Source: Micromonospora sp. FIMYZ51 (lineage in GTDB: Bacteria > Actinomycetota > Actinomycetes > Mycobacteriales > Micromonosporaceae). Taken from it: a DNA stretch of 64,000 nucleotides. The position numbers and the translations under genes were made by a program. The notes under the pieces were generated by a model, which worked only from the letters and a program-made list of their open reading frames with translations, ran no database searches and was not told the DNA's origin. Positions 32,414-40,910 of this stretch are shown in pieces (the first letter of the stretch is position 1; the number at the start of each line of letters is the position of its first letter). The DNA lies in assembly GCF_038246755.1 (NCBI RefSeq), contig NZ_CP134706.1:3720001-3784000 (forward strand), given 5' to 3'.

Positions 32414-33988
32414 ATGAGATGGGCCCGTCACGCCGTACCCGCCGCCGTCGCCGCACTCGCCGCGCTCGCCACCCGTGACCTGTTGCAGCGGGAACATGCG
32501 CTGCTGCGCAACTTCCCGCTGCTCGGCCGAGCCCGCTATCTGCTGGAGGCGGTCGGCCCGGAGCTGCGGCAGTACATCGTGGCCGGCAACGACGAGGAAC
32601 GCCCGTTCACCCGCGACCAGCGCCGCTGGGTGTACGCCTCGGCCAAGCAACAGAACAACTACTTCGGCTTCGGCACCGACAACGACATCGAGCACACGCC
32701 CGGCTATCCGATCATCAAGCACCGTACCTTCGGTCGGACGGTGCCACCGTCCGCGCCGACGATCGGGCACGAGGTACGGCTGCCGTGCGCGAAGGTGCTC
32801 GGCGGGCCGCGCGGACGCGCCCGCGCGTTCCGTCCGGAGTCGGTGGTGTCGATCTCGGGGATGAGCTTCGGTTCGCTCTCCGGTGCGGCGGTCGAGGCGC
32901 TGAACCGGGGCGCGGCGCTCGCCGGCTGCCTCCAGAACACCGGTGAGGGCGGGCTGTCGCCGTACCACCGGCACGGCGGTGAGCTGGTCCTCCAGATCGG
33001 CACCGCGTACTTCGGCTGCCGGGACGAGCGGGGCCGGTTCGACCTGGCCCGACTCAAGGACGTGGTGGCGGGCGCGCCGGTGCGGGCGTTGGAGATCAAG
33101 CTCAGCCAGGGCGCCAAGCCCAGCCTCGGCGGCCTGCTGCCGGCGGCGAAGGTGTCGGCGGAGATCGCCGCGACCCGGGGCATCCCGGTCGGGCAGGACT
33201 GTGTGAGCCCCTCGCGGCACGCGGAGTTCTCCGACTGCGACAGTCTGCTCGACTGGGTGGAACTGCTCGCCGCCGAGACCGGACTACCGGTCGGCATCAA
33301 GTCCGCCGTCGGTGACCTGGAATTCTGGACCGAACTCACCGACCTGATGCGCGACACCGGACGGGGCGTCGACTTCGTCACCATCGACGGCGGCGAGGGC
33401 GGCACCGGCGCCGCACCGCTGATCTTCAGCGACTCGGTGTCACTGCCGTTCCAGCAGGGCTTCGCCCGGGTCTACTCGGTCTTCGCCGAGCGGGACCTGC
33501 ACGAGCAGGTGGTCTTCGTCGGCTCCGGCAAGCTCGGCCTGCCCGACAACGCGGTGGTCGCCTTCGCGCTCGGCTGCGACATGCTGGCGGTGGGTCGGGA
33601 GGCGATGCTGGCGATCGGCTGCATCCAGGCCCAGAAGTGCCACACCGACACCTGTCCCACCGGTGTGGCCACCCAGAACGCCTGGCTGACCCGGGGCCTG
33701 GACCCGGCCTCGAAAGCGGTTCGCGCCGCGCACTACATCAAGACCCTGCGCCGGGACCTGATGAAGGTCGCCGAGGCGTGCGGGGTGGAGCACCCGGGCC
33801 TGATCGACGCCGACTCCGTCGAGATCCTCGGCGGCCGGACCACCTCCACCCCGCTACGCGAGGTGTACGGCTACCGGCCGGACTGGGGGCTGCCGTCGGC
33901 GGCCGACCGCAAGGCCATCGTGGACCTGATGTCGCTGGAGGCACCCCAGGGCGGCAGCGCTCCCCCGTCACCCACCGCCCAGCGTTGA
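32414..33988 (+). CDS. FMN-binding glutamate synthase-like protein, membrane-anchored
   Basis: A 524-residue protein with an N-terminal hydrophobic segment (AVPAAVAALAALAT) and the FMN/Fe-S synthase domain of glutamate synthase: SISGMSFGSLSGAAVEALNRGA, GEGGLSPYH, IDGGEGGTGAAP, and the cysteines CIQAQKCHTDTCPTGVATQ that hold a 3Fe-4S cluster. No amidotransferase domain is present, so it is not a classical GltB; related stand-alone proteins have unclear substrates. ATG 32414, with AAAGGG upstream. Confidence 0.88.
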   Translation: MRWARHAVPAAVAALAALATRDLLQREHALLRNFPLLGRARYLLEAVGPELRQYIVAGNDEERPFTRDQRRWVYASAKQQNNYFGFGTDNDIEHTPGYPIIKHRTFGRTVPPSAPTIGHEVRLPCAKVLGGPRGRARAFRPESVVSISGMSFGSLSGAAVEALNRGAALAGCLQNTGEGGLSPYHRHGGELVLQIGTAYFGCRDERGRFDLARLKDVVAGAPVRALEIKLSQGAKPSLGGLLPAAKVSAEIAATRGIPVGQDCVSPSRHAEFSDCDSLLDWVELLAAETGLPVGIKSAVGDLEFWTELTDLMRDTGRGVDFVTIDGGEGGTGAAPLIFSDSVSLPFQQGFARVYSVFAERDLHEQVVFVGSGKLGLPDNAVVAFALGCDMLAVGREAMLAIGCIQAQKCHTDTCPTGVATQNAWLTRGLDPASKAVRAAHYIKTLRRDLMKVAEACGVEHPGLIDADSVEILGGRTTSTPLREVYGYRPDWGLPSAADRKAIVDLMSLEAPQGGSAPPSPTAQR

Positions 33989-33993
33989 GGTGT

Positions 33994-34045
33994 AAGGAAG
34001 GGCCCCTTATTAACGCCTGGTGTATAGGAAGGGCCCCTTCCTAAC
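33994..34045 (+). repeat. Dispersed 51-nt repeat, copy 3
   Basis: Two AAGGAAGGGCCCCTT-type cores ~31 nt apart with TTAACGCCTGGTGTAT between. It begins 5 nt after the preceding gene's stop and lies in an intergenic gap on the same strand as both neighbours. Confidence 0.92.
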
Positions 34046-34199
34046 GCCACAGCGCGAGCGCGCACGCCGCCGCCCTGACCGCGGGGACGAAAAGCGGGCC
34101 ATCCCAACCGGACCTGACCGTCTACACTCGACTTTCCGCGCCTCAGATGTGCCTCCGACGCGCGAGGCCCAGCTGCACCGGCCCTCGGAAGGTCCTCCC

Positions 34200-35747
34200 A
34201 TGTCTTCTTTATCGCGCCGTGCCGCCCTGGGCATTCTCGCGGTGGGCGCGGTGGGTGCGGTGGGCGCCGCCACCGGGCTGGTCCATCGGTACGGGCGAAA
34301 GGACGTTCCGGCCGACGTCCTGCCGACGCGCAGGGCGAGCCACACCGGCCGAAATCCCGTGGTCACCGAGAACGCCTGCACCGGCACCCGAGACTGGCAG
34401 GTCACGGAGCGGGGACCGCGCGTGGTGACCGACCCGGACCGGCAGATCCAGGGGTACGCGTCCACGACCTCGGCCGCCGCCGGGGATTCGGTGGCGTTCC
34501 ACGTGTCGGTCCGACCGGCTCAGGAGTTCACGGTCACGGTGCACCGGATCGGGCACTACGGTGGCCAGGGCGGTCGTCAACTGGCGCAGAGTCCCACGTT
34601 GCGCGGCATCGCCCAGCCGGTACCGCCCGCCCACCCGGAACACGGCATGATCGACTGCGGCTGGCCGGTCTCCTGGACCCTGGACATCCCCGAAGACTGG
34701 GTCGCCGGTGTCTATCTTGCGGTCTTCAGGTCGAAGGACGGGCACCGCAGCAGCACACCGTTCGTCGTCCGGGACACCGCACGGGCGTCGGACATCCTGG
34801 TGGTCCTCCCCTTCACCACGTATCAGGCGTACAACGCCTGGCCACAGGACGGGCGGACCGGCAAGAGCCTCTACAAGGGCTTCGACGCCCAGGGAAGGAA
34901 CGCCGGAAACGCCGAGCGCGCCTTCAAGGTGTCGTTCGACCGCCCATATTCCGACAGTGGGCGTCCGTCGTGGTTCAAGATGGACAGCAGCTTCGTCCGG
35001 TGGGCCGAGATGTCCGGATACGACGTCACCTACGCCTCCAGTATCGACCTGCACGAGGGCCGGATCGATCCGACGAAGTACGCGGCCCTCGTCTTTTCCG
35101 GGCACGACGAATACTGGTCGCGGCAGATGCGGGACGTCGCCGAGAAAGCCGTGGCCTCGCGTACCCACCTTGCCTATCTCGGCGCCAACAACATCTACTT
35201 CCACATTCGGACGGAAGAGTCGCCGGCGGGCCGGAACAACCGGGTCGTCGTCTGCTACAAGCAGGACCCCGACCCCACGCCAAACGAGCACGGCCCGACC
35301 GTACGCTGGCGTGATCTCGAGAAGAAGCGCAAGCACGCCGAACAACGCCTGCTCGGCGTGCAGTACAACGGCATGCTCGCCCGGCCCGTACCGCTGGTGG
35401 TGAGGCGGGCCGACCACTGGCTGTGGCAGGGCACGGGGCTCACCGAGGGCGAGCAGATTCCGAACCTGGTGGGCGTCGAAGCCGACGGCCATGACCCCAG
35501 GACCAGGCTGCCCCGCCGAGCCGTTCAGCAACTGCTGTCCCACTCCCCCTACCTGGACGGCATGGGGCGCGGTGAGCGGATCCAGAACACCAGCCTGCTC
35601 CAGCACCGGGACGGGACGATGGTCTTCGTCGCCGGCACGTTCCTCTGGCCGCTCGCGCTCGGCTCCCCCGACCACCTCGACAGCCGGATCCAGACCGCCA
35701 CCGGCAACCTGTTCGATCGGATGGTGACCCGCACGGTGCGGGCATAG
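34200..35747 (+). CDS. Exported N,N-dimethylformamidase-like protein
   Basis: A 515-residue protein. The start SSLSRRAALGILAVGAVGAVG is a probable Tat signal. The body matches the C-terminal domain family of the dimethylformamidase large subunit: TYQAYNAWP, GYDVTYASSIDLHEG, LVFSGHDEYWSRQMRD, YLGANNIYFHIR. The original enzyme hydrolyses DMF, but most family members are uncharacterised amidohydrolase-like proteins. ATG 34200; a TACACT box at 34123-34128 could be its -10. No small-subunit gene lies nearby. Confidence 0.82.
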   Translation: MSSLSRRAALGILAVGAVGAVGAATGLVHRYGRKDVPADVLPTRRASHTGRNPVVTENACTGTRDWQVTERGPRVVTDPDRQIQGYASTTSAAAGDSVAFHVSVRPAQEFTVTVHRIGHYGGQGGRQLAQSPTLRGIAQPVPPAHPEHGMIDCGWPVSWTLDIPEDWVAGVYLAVFRSKDGHRSSTPFVVRDTARASDILVVLPFTTYQAYNAWPQDGRTGKSLYKGFDAQGRNAGNAERAFKVSFDRPYSDSGRPSWFKMDSSFVRWAEMSGYDVTYASSIDLHEGRIDPTKYAALVFSGHDEYWSRQMRDVAEKAVASRTHLAYLGANNIYFHIRTEESPAGRNNRVVVCYKQDPDPTPNEHGPTVRWRDLEKKRKHAEQRLLGVQYNGMLARPVPLVVRRADHWLWQGTGLTEGEQIPNLVGVEADGHDPRTRLPRRAVQQLLSHSPYLDGMGRGERIQNTSLLQHRDGTMVFVAGTFLWPLALGSPDHLDSRIQTATGNLFDRMVTRTVRA

Positions 35748-35810
35748 CCGTCGGGTGCCGGCGGTGCACGGTTTCCGCCGCCGCCGTCGAGCCGATGCGG
35801 TCGATGCCGT

Positions 35811-36069
35811 TCAGTGGCCGCGGTAGAGGGCGGCGATGTCGTCGGCGAAATGGTCCTGCACCCCCTCGCGCTTGATCTTGAGGGTGGGATCAGTTCGCCG
35901 TCGGCCTCGCCCGTAGCCCTCCAGCACGGTCACGCCGGCAGCGCGGAAGAAGTGTCCCAGCCGCTCCCCCAGCGGCGCCCCGCCCACGACTGCCATCCGG
36001 CACCGTCCGCCGAGGGCGGCCCGCAGCCGGCGGTACGCGGCGAAGTCGAACAGCAGGTGCGCCAGGCGC
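35811..36069 (-). pseudogene. Decayed fragment of a long-chain acyl-CoA synthetase gene
   Basis: Two pieces of the gene at 38356-40182 joined directly. 35811-35909 matches the last ~100 bp of that gene (about 86% identical, one single-base gap), and 35910-36069 matches 39031-39190 (two mismatches in 160). The ~575 bp between these parts of the intact gene is missing, and everything 5' of the second piece is gone. No open frame spans it. The two pieces differ greatly in identity, so the second may have been refreshed by gene conversion. Confidence 0.9.
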
Positions 36070-36092
36070 GGGGACCGCCGCCACGCCGAATG

Positions 36093-36109
36093 TTCTGGTC
36101 CAACCAGTT
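36093..36109. promoter_or_regulatory. FadR-like operator
   Basis: TTCTGGTCCAACCAGTT: arms CTGGT and ACCAG, 3-nt centre. It closely resembles the known FadR consensus AACTGGTCNGACCAGTT. It overlaps the -35 of the following gene, as expected for self-repression. Confidence 0.7.
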
Positions 36110-36137
36110 GACGGGTTGATGTGCCCTGAGCCACACT
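36108..36137 (+). promoter_or_regulatory. Leaderless promoter of the ether-lipid operon
   Basis: TTGACG (36108-36113), 18-nt spacer, CACACT (36132-36137), then 7 nt to ATG 36145. Confidence 0.55.
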
Positions 36138-36144
36138 GCCCGGC

Positions 36145-36861
36145 ATGGCATTCGTCCCCGTGACCCGAGCCTCCGTCGCCGACCTGGTCTTCGGACAGTT
36201 GCGCGACGCCATCGTCAGCGGCACCTACCGCACCGACGACACCCTGCCCGGCGAGCGGGAGCTGGCTGCGGCCTTCCAGGTGAACCGGCACGCGGTACGG
36301 GAGGCGCTGGGTCGGTTGCAGCAGCTCGGCCTGGTCCGGATCAGCCAGGGCGGCGCCACCCGGGTGCTGGACTGGCGGGTGCACGCCGGCCTGGACCTCA
36401 CGCTGTCACTCGTACGCTCAGGTGACGTCCTGCCGGTCGCCACCCTGGTGCGCGACATGATGGACATGCGGGCCTGCATCGGCGTGGACGCGGCCCGGCT
36501 CTGCGCCCGCCGTGCCGACGACGCGGCGCGCCGACGGATCGTGCACGCGGTCGAGGAGTTCGCCGACCTCGCCCCCGACCTGACCGCGATGGGTGAGGCA
36601 AACATCGCCGTGTGGCGGCTCATCCTGGACGGCTGCGGCAACACCGCGTACCTGCTGGCGTTCAACAGCCTGGTGGCCGGTGCCCTGGCGGTGGCCGAGG
36701 TGCCGCCACAGCGGCGCGCCACCGAACTGCTCGACGTCACCGGGCACCGCCGCCTGGCCACGGCCATCGCCGACGGCCGGGACGTCGAGGCCGCCGAGCA
36801 GGCGCGGTCCCTGCTCGGCGCCGCACTGACCGCCCCCACCAAAAAGGACAGCCGAGCATGA
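36145..36861 (+). CDS. GntR-family regulator (FadR-type)
   Basis: A 238-residue regulator. Winged HTH at residues ~10-75 ([33 protein letters not shown]) and an all-helical ligand domain after ~85 ([24 protein letters not shown]). It leads an operon with an AGMO-like oxygenase and a lysoplasmalogenase through an ATGA overlap. A FadR-like site overlaps its own promoter, so autoregulation by a fatty acyl ligand or fatty-acid-derived compound is a reasonable inference. Confidence 0.9.
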   Translation: MAFVPVTRASVADLVFGQLRDAIVSGTYRTDDTLPGERELAAAFQVNRHAVREALGRLQQLGLVRISQGGATRVLDWRVHAGLDLTLSLVRSGDVLPVATLVRDMMDMRACIGVDAARLCARRADDAARRRIVHAVEEFADLAPDLTAMGEANIAVWRLILDGCGNTAYLLAFNSLVAGALAVAEVPPQRRATELLDVTGHRRLATAIADGRDVEAAEQARSLLGAALTAPTKKDSRA

Positions 36862-37685
36862 TCCCCGCCGTGCTCTACGCCATCCCCGCGTTCCTCCTGC
36901 TCATCACCGTCGAGGCGTTGTCCTACCGGTTCGCTCCCGACAACACCGAACGGGGCTACGAGGCCCGGGACACCGCCACCAGCCTGACCATGGGCGTCGG
37001 CAGTCAGGTCATCGGTGTGCCCTGGAAGCTGCTCACCATCGGTCTGTACGCCGCCGCGTACACCATCTCGCCGTTCAGCCTCTCCCCCGGCGACTGGTGG
37101 GTCTGGGTGCTGTTGTTCTTCGCCGACGACTTCGCCTATTACTGGTTCCACCGCTCGCACCACGAGGTCCGAGTCCTGTGGGCGGGCCACGTGGTGCACC
37201 ACTCCAGCGTGTTCTTCAACTTCTCCACCGCACTGCGGCAGAGCTGGACGCCGATGACCTCACTGCCCTTCTGGCTCGGTCTGGCCCTGCTCGGCATTCC
37301 ACCGTGGATGATCTTCCTTCAGCAGTCGATCAGCCTGCTCTACCAGTTCTTCCTGCACACCGAGCGGATCAGCCTGCTGCCCCGGCCGATCGAGTTGCTG
37401 TTCAACACCCCCTCGCACCACCGGGTGCACCACGGCTCGAACGCCGAATACCTGGACCGCAACTACGGCGGCATCCTCATCATCTGGGACCGGCTCTTCG
37501 GGACCTTCCAGGCTGAGAGAGACGCGGTCCGGTACGGCCTGACCAAGAACATCGGCACGTACAACCCGCTGCGGGTGGCGACCCACGAGTACGCGGCCAT
37601 CTGGCGGGATCTGCGCACCGCCACCTCCTGGCGGGAGCGGCTCGGGTACCTGCTGCGTCGCCCGGGCTGGCAGCCGGTCCGATGA
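36858..37685 (+). CDS. Alkylglycerol monooxygenase-like (fatty acid hydroxylase superfamily)
   Basis: A 275-residue membrane di-iron protein. Eight or more conserved histidines: HRSHH (98-102), H111, HHSS (114-115), HTE (167), SHHRVHHG (187-192). Beyond this generic pattern, the stretches YYWFHR, WAGHVVHHSS, NFSTALRQS, LLYQFFLHTE, LFNTPSHHRVHHG and NYGGILIIWDRLFGTFQAE align closely with animal alkylglycerol monooxygenase (AGMO/TMEM195), which cleaves the O-alkyl bond of ether lipids. The usual label 'sterol desaturase' is less specific. ATG 36858 overlaps the regulator's stop; its own stop overlaps the next start. Pterin dependence in bacteria is unknown. Confidence 0.85.
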   Translation: MIPAVLYAIPAFLLLITVEALSYRFAPDNTERGYEARDTATSLTMGVGSQVIGVPWKLLTIGLYAAAYTISPFSLSPGDWWVWVLLFFADDFAYYWFHRSHHEVRVLWAGHVVHHSSVFFNFSTALRQSWTPMTSLPFWLGLALLGIPPWMIFLQQSISLLYQFFLHTERISLLPRPIELLFNTPSHHRVHHGSNAEYLDRNYGGILIIWDRLFGTFQAERDAVRYGLTKNIGTYNPLRVATHEYAAIWRDLRTATSWRERLGYLLRRPGWQPVR

Positions 37686-38362
37686 ACGCCGCAACTGGCA
37701 CCGGCCCGAAGCGGCTGCCGGCGGGCGTACGGCTGCGGTGGCCGGACCGGGACACGGCGTTGCTCTGGGCGTTCGCCGTGGTCGCGGCCGTCGAACTGGT
37801 CGCCGTCGCCACCGACCTGCTCGCGGTGCAATGGATAGCGAAACCGCTGCTGGCGCCGCTTCTGCTGGCCTGGCTGTGGCGGGTCCGCGCGGCGGGCGTC
37901 CCGATCGCGGTCGGTCTGGTCTTCGCCACCGCCGGGGATGTCGCGTTGCTGGTGCCGTCGGACACCGTGTTCCTGGTCGGGATGGGCTGCTTCCTCGGTA
38001 CGCAAATCGCGTTCATCACCGCCTTCGTCGGTCACCGCCGGGCCCGACCGGCGGCGGTGACCGGGTATCTGGCGCTGTGGGCGGTGGCCAATGTGATGCT
38101 GTGGCCACGGTTGGGCGAATTGCGGCTACCGGTGCTCGGGTACAGCCTGGCGCTGTGCCTGATGGCGGCGGCGGCCACCGCGGTCGGCTGGCGGGTCGCG
38201 CTCGGCGGTGCGCTGTTCCTCTTCTCGGACCTGCTGATCGGTCTCGGCGCGGGCGGTACGCGGATGCCCGGACACGACGTGCTGGTGATGACCACCTACA
38301 GCGCCGCGCTGTTCATGATCAGCACCGGCTGGGCGGCGGCGGTGCGGCACCGGCCTCAGTGA
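37682..38362 (+). CDS. Lysoplasmalogenase (YhhN/TMEM86 family)
   Basis: A 226-residue membrane protein with about eight helices. Family motifs GLVFATAGDVALLVP (with D86) and GALFLFSDLLIGL (with D183), plus LVMTTYSAALFMI, match TMEM86A/B, which hydrolyses the vinyl-ether bond of lysoplasmalogens to a fatty aldehyde and a glycerophospho-compound. ATG 37682 overlaps the AGMO-like stop (ATGA). Together with AGMO it covers both alkyl- and alkenyl-ether cleavage. It overlaps the convergent synthetase gene by 7 bp. Confidence 0.88.
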   Translation: MNAATGTGPKRLPAGVRLRWPDRDTALLWAFAVVAAVELVAVATDLLAVQWIAKPLLAPLLLAWLWRVRAAGVPIAVGLVFATAGDVALLVPSDTVFLVGMGCFLGTQIAFITAFVGHRRARPAAVTGYLALWAVANVMLWPRLGELRLPVLGYSLALCLMAAAATAVGWRVALGGALFLFSDLLIGLGAGGTRMPGHDVLVMTTYSAALFMISTGWAAAVRHRPQ

Positions 38363-40182
38363 CCGTGGTAGAGGGCGGCCACCTCGTCGGCGAAGTGGTC
38401 CTGGACGGCCTCCCGCTTGATCTTGAGAGTGGGGGTCAGTTCCCCGTCGGCCTCGGTGAGATCCCGGTGCAGGATGCGGAAGGTCTTGACCTGCTCGGCT
38501 TGGGAGACACTTCGGTTGGCCCGGTCGATGGCGACCTGGATCTCCGCACGTAGCGTCGGGTCGTCACGCAACGCCGACACCGACGCCCCGGAATGCCCGC
38601 GCTGCTCCCGCCAGCGCGTCCACGCTTGCGGCTCCACGGTGACAAGTGCGGCGACGTACGGGCGGCCGTCGGCGACGAGCATCACCTGGCTGACCAGCGG
38701 ATGGGCCCGGATGTGCTCCTCGATCGGCGCGGGTGCGATGTTCTTGCCGGCAGCCGTAACCATGATCTCCTTCGTCCGTCCGGTGATCCGCAGAAACCCG
38801 TCGTCGTCCAGTCGGCCGAGGTCGCCGGTACGCAGCCAGCCGTCCTCGGTGAACGCCTCCCGGGTGGCCTCCGGGTTGTTCCAGTAGCCGGCGAACACCA
38901 CCTGGCTGTGGACGAGGATCTCGCCGTTGTCGGCGATGCGGATCCGCACGCCGGGCAACGGGCGACCGACCGTGCCGATCCGCATCGCCGTCGGCAGATT
39001 CACCGCCAGCGCCGGCGAGGTCTCGGTCAGCCCGTAGCCCTCCAGCACGGTCACGCCGGCACCCCGGAAGAAGTGTCCCAGCCGCTCCCCCAGCGGCGCC
39101 CCGCCCACGACTGCCATCCGGCACCGTCCGCCGAGGGCGGCCCGCAGCCGGCGGTACGCGGCGAAGTCGAACAGCAGGTGCGCCAGGCGCAGCGGCAGGC
39201 CCGGTCCGCGCGGCCGGTCCAGTGCCCGGCTGTACCGCACGGCCACCCGGTCGCCGACGGTGAACAGCCAGCCGCGGTGCCGGTCCTCGGCCGCCCGTCG
39301 GGCCTGGTCGTGCATCTTCTCGAACATCCGGGGTACGGCGAGGATGAAGGTGGGCCGGAACCGACGCAGCTGATCGATCACTCCGGACATGTCGGAACTG
39401 TGCACAAGCGTGGCGCGCTGGTACACCATGCCGACCTGGATCAGCCGGGCGAAGGCGTGCGCCAGCGGCAGGAACAGTACGGTCGTCGCGCCCGGGTGCA
39501 GCAGCTGCGACAGCACTGCGGCGGCGTTGCGGACGTCGGCGGAGATGTTGCGATGGGTCAGCACGCAGCCCTTCGGCGGACCGGTGGTGCCGCTGGTGTA
39601 GACGATTGTCGCCATGTCCGCACCGGTGATCCGGCCCCGGCGGTCGTCGACCTCGGCCGCGTCGATGTCGCCGCCCTGGGCGGCCAGCTCGATGAGACCA
39701 CCGGCGTCGATCCGCCAGGTCTGCCGCACCGCAGGCAGGTCCCGGCGCAGTCCGTGCAGCGTGGCGGCGTGCTCGGCGGTCTCCACCACGCAGGCCACCG
39801 CGCCCGAGTCGTCGAGAATCCAGCGGATCTGGTCGCTGCTGGAGGTGTCGTAGATCGGTACGGTCACCGCGCCGACGGACCAGAGCGCGTAGTCGACGAG
39901 GGTCCACTCGTAGCGGGTGCGGGAGAGCAGCCCGACCCGGTCGCCGTGGGCCACTCCGGCGGCGACGAAGCCACGGGCCAGGGCCAGTACGTCGTCGCGG
40001 AACTGCCGGCAGGTCACCGGCAGCGCGCCTCCGCTCGCGGAGCGCCGGACCGGCCACGACCGGGGGTCCGGGTCCGGCCGGACGAACTGCACCCCGTCGG
40101 CGTCCGCCGCGGCGTTGCGCCACACCTGCTCGGCCAGGTTGACGTCGCCGCCGACCTTCGACTCAACCGCTTTCTCCCGCAC
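38356..40182 (-). CDS. Long-chain fatty acid-CoA ligase (AMP-forming)
   Basis: A 608-residue acyl-CoA synthetase. AMP-binding motif TIVYTSGTTGPPKG, then EGYGLTETSP, WLRTGDLGRLDDDGFLRITGRTKEI and the C-terminal catalytic-lysine region [12 protein letters not shown]. It activates long-chain fatty acids for beta-oxidation or lipid synthesis. It converges on the ether-lipid operon and could take up fatty acids derived from its aldehyde products. GTG 40182 is the first start in a frame that matches the family. A 160-bp part (39031-39190) is duplicated at 35910-36069. Confidence 0.92.
   Translation of the reverse strand: MREKAVESKVGGDVNLAEQVWRNAAADADGVQFVRPDPDPRSWPVRRSASGGALPVTCRQFRDDVLALARGFVAAGVAHGDRVGLLSRTRYEWTLVDYALWSVGAVTVPIYDTSSSDQIRWILDDSGAVACVVETAEHAATLHGLRRDLPAVRQTWRIDAGGLIELAAQGGDIDAAEVDDRRGRITGADMATIVYTSGTTGPPKGCVLTHRNISADVRNAAAVLSQLLHPGATTVLFLPLAHAFARLIQVGMVYQRATLVHSSDMSGVIDQLRRFRPTFILAVPRMFEKMHDQARRAAEDRHRGWLFTVGDRVAVRYSRALDRPRGPGLPLRLAHLLFDFAAYRRLRAALGGRCRMAVVGGAPLGERLGHFFRGAGVTVLEGYGLTETSPALAVNLPTAMRIGTVGRPLPGVRIRIADNGEILVHSQVVFAGYWNNPEATREAFTEDGWLRTGDLGRLDDDGFLRITGRTKEIMVTAAGKNIAPAPIEEHIRAHPLVSQVMLVADGRPYVAALVTVEPQAWTRWREQRGHSGASVSALRDDPTLRAEIQVAIDRANRSVSQAEQVKTFRILHRDLTEADGELTPTLKIKREAVQDHFADEVAALYHGH
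39031..39190 (-). repeat. 160-bp segment duplicated at 35910-36069
   Basis: Same orientation, 158 of 160 positions identical. Recombination between the copies would delete or loop out the whole GntR-AGMO-lysoplasmalogenase cassette. Confidence 0.93.
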
Positions 40183-40309
40183 GCCCGCCCACCCGCCGTC
40201 GTGTCCTGCTCGCGCTGGGCTCGATGGTGACCTGTGCGGGCACGGGCCAGCCGGGAAACCCCGAAACCCGCCCGTCCGAGCGTCCTACCTGCTACAGGAG
40301 TCCGTCCTG

Positions 40310-40350
40310 CCGCGCCGATCCGGGAAACTCGCGGCCCCGGATCGGCGCGG
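40310..40350 (-). terminator. Strong stem-loop ending the hexonate operon
   Basis: Perfect 15-bp arms (CCGCGCCGATCCGGG and complement) with an 11-nt loop, 9 nt after the gluconokinase stop. Confidence 0.75.
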
Positions 40351-40358
40351 TACGAGGG

Positions 40359-40910
40359 TTACGGGTGGGGCTCGGTGGCCGACACCTGGCGTACCGGCAG
40401 GCCGAGCTGTTCGACCGCCGCGGTGACCAGCTCGTCCGAGGAGAGCTGGAGGTCGAGGACGACACCCTGCTCGTCCGGCCAGAGCCGCTCCAGGGTCGCG
40501 GTCTGCGAGTCGAGCAGACTGGCCGGCATGTACCGATGGGTCCGGATCGACATCCGCTGTCGGATCACCTCGGTCGGACCGTCCAGGTGCACGAACTCCA
40601 CGCTCGGCGGGCCCTGGCGCAGCACGTCCCGATAGGAGCGCTTCAGCGCCGAGCAGGCCAGCACCGTCGACACACCCTCCCGGTGCCGGGACGCCATCCA
40701 GTCGGCCAGGGCGCGCAGCCACGGCCAGCGGGCCTCGTCGTCCAGGGGTACGCCGGCCCGCATCCGGGCCACGTTGGCCTCGGAGTGGAACTCGTCAGCC
40801 TCGGCAAAGCTGAGTCCGGTCGAGGCGGCGATGCCGTGGGCGACGGTGGTCTTGCCCGCGCCGGACACCCCCATCACCACGATGTGCCGGGTCGACGGCT
40901 CACCAGTCAT
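40359..40910 (-). CDS. gntK: Gluconokinase
   Basis: A 183-residue GntK-type kinase that phosphorylates D-gluconate to 6-phosphogluconate. P-loop GVSGAGKTT at 14-22; [29 protein letters not shown] and SALKRSYRD are typical of the family. ATG 40910 lies inside the end of the dehydratase gene (11-bp overlap). It is the last gene of the operon, whose other enzymes process aldonates by a dehydratase route, so it adds a phosphorylating branch. Confidence 0.92.
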   Translation of the reverse strand: MTGEPSTRHIVVMGVSGAGKTTVAHGIAASTGLSFAEADEFHSEANVARMRAGVPLDDEARWPWLRALADWMASRHREGVSTVLACSALKRSYRDVLRQGPPSVEFVHLDGPTEVIRQRMSIRTHRYMPASLLDSQTATLERLWPDEQGVVLDLQLSSDELVTAAVEQLGLPVRQVSATEPHP

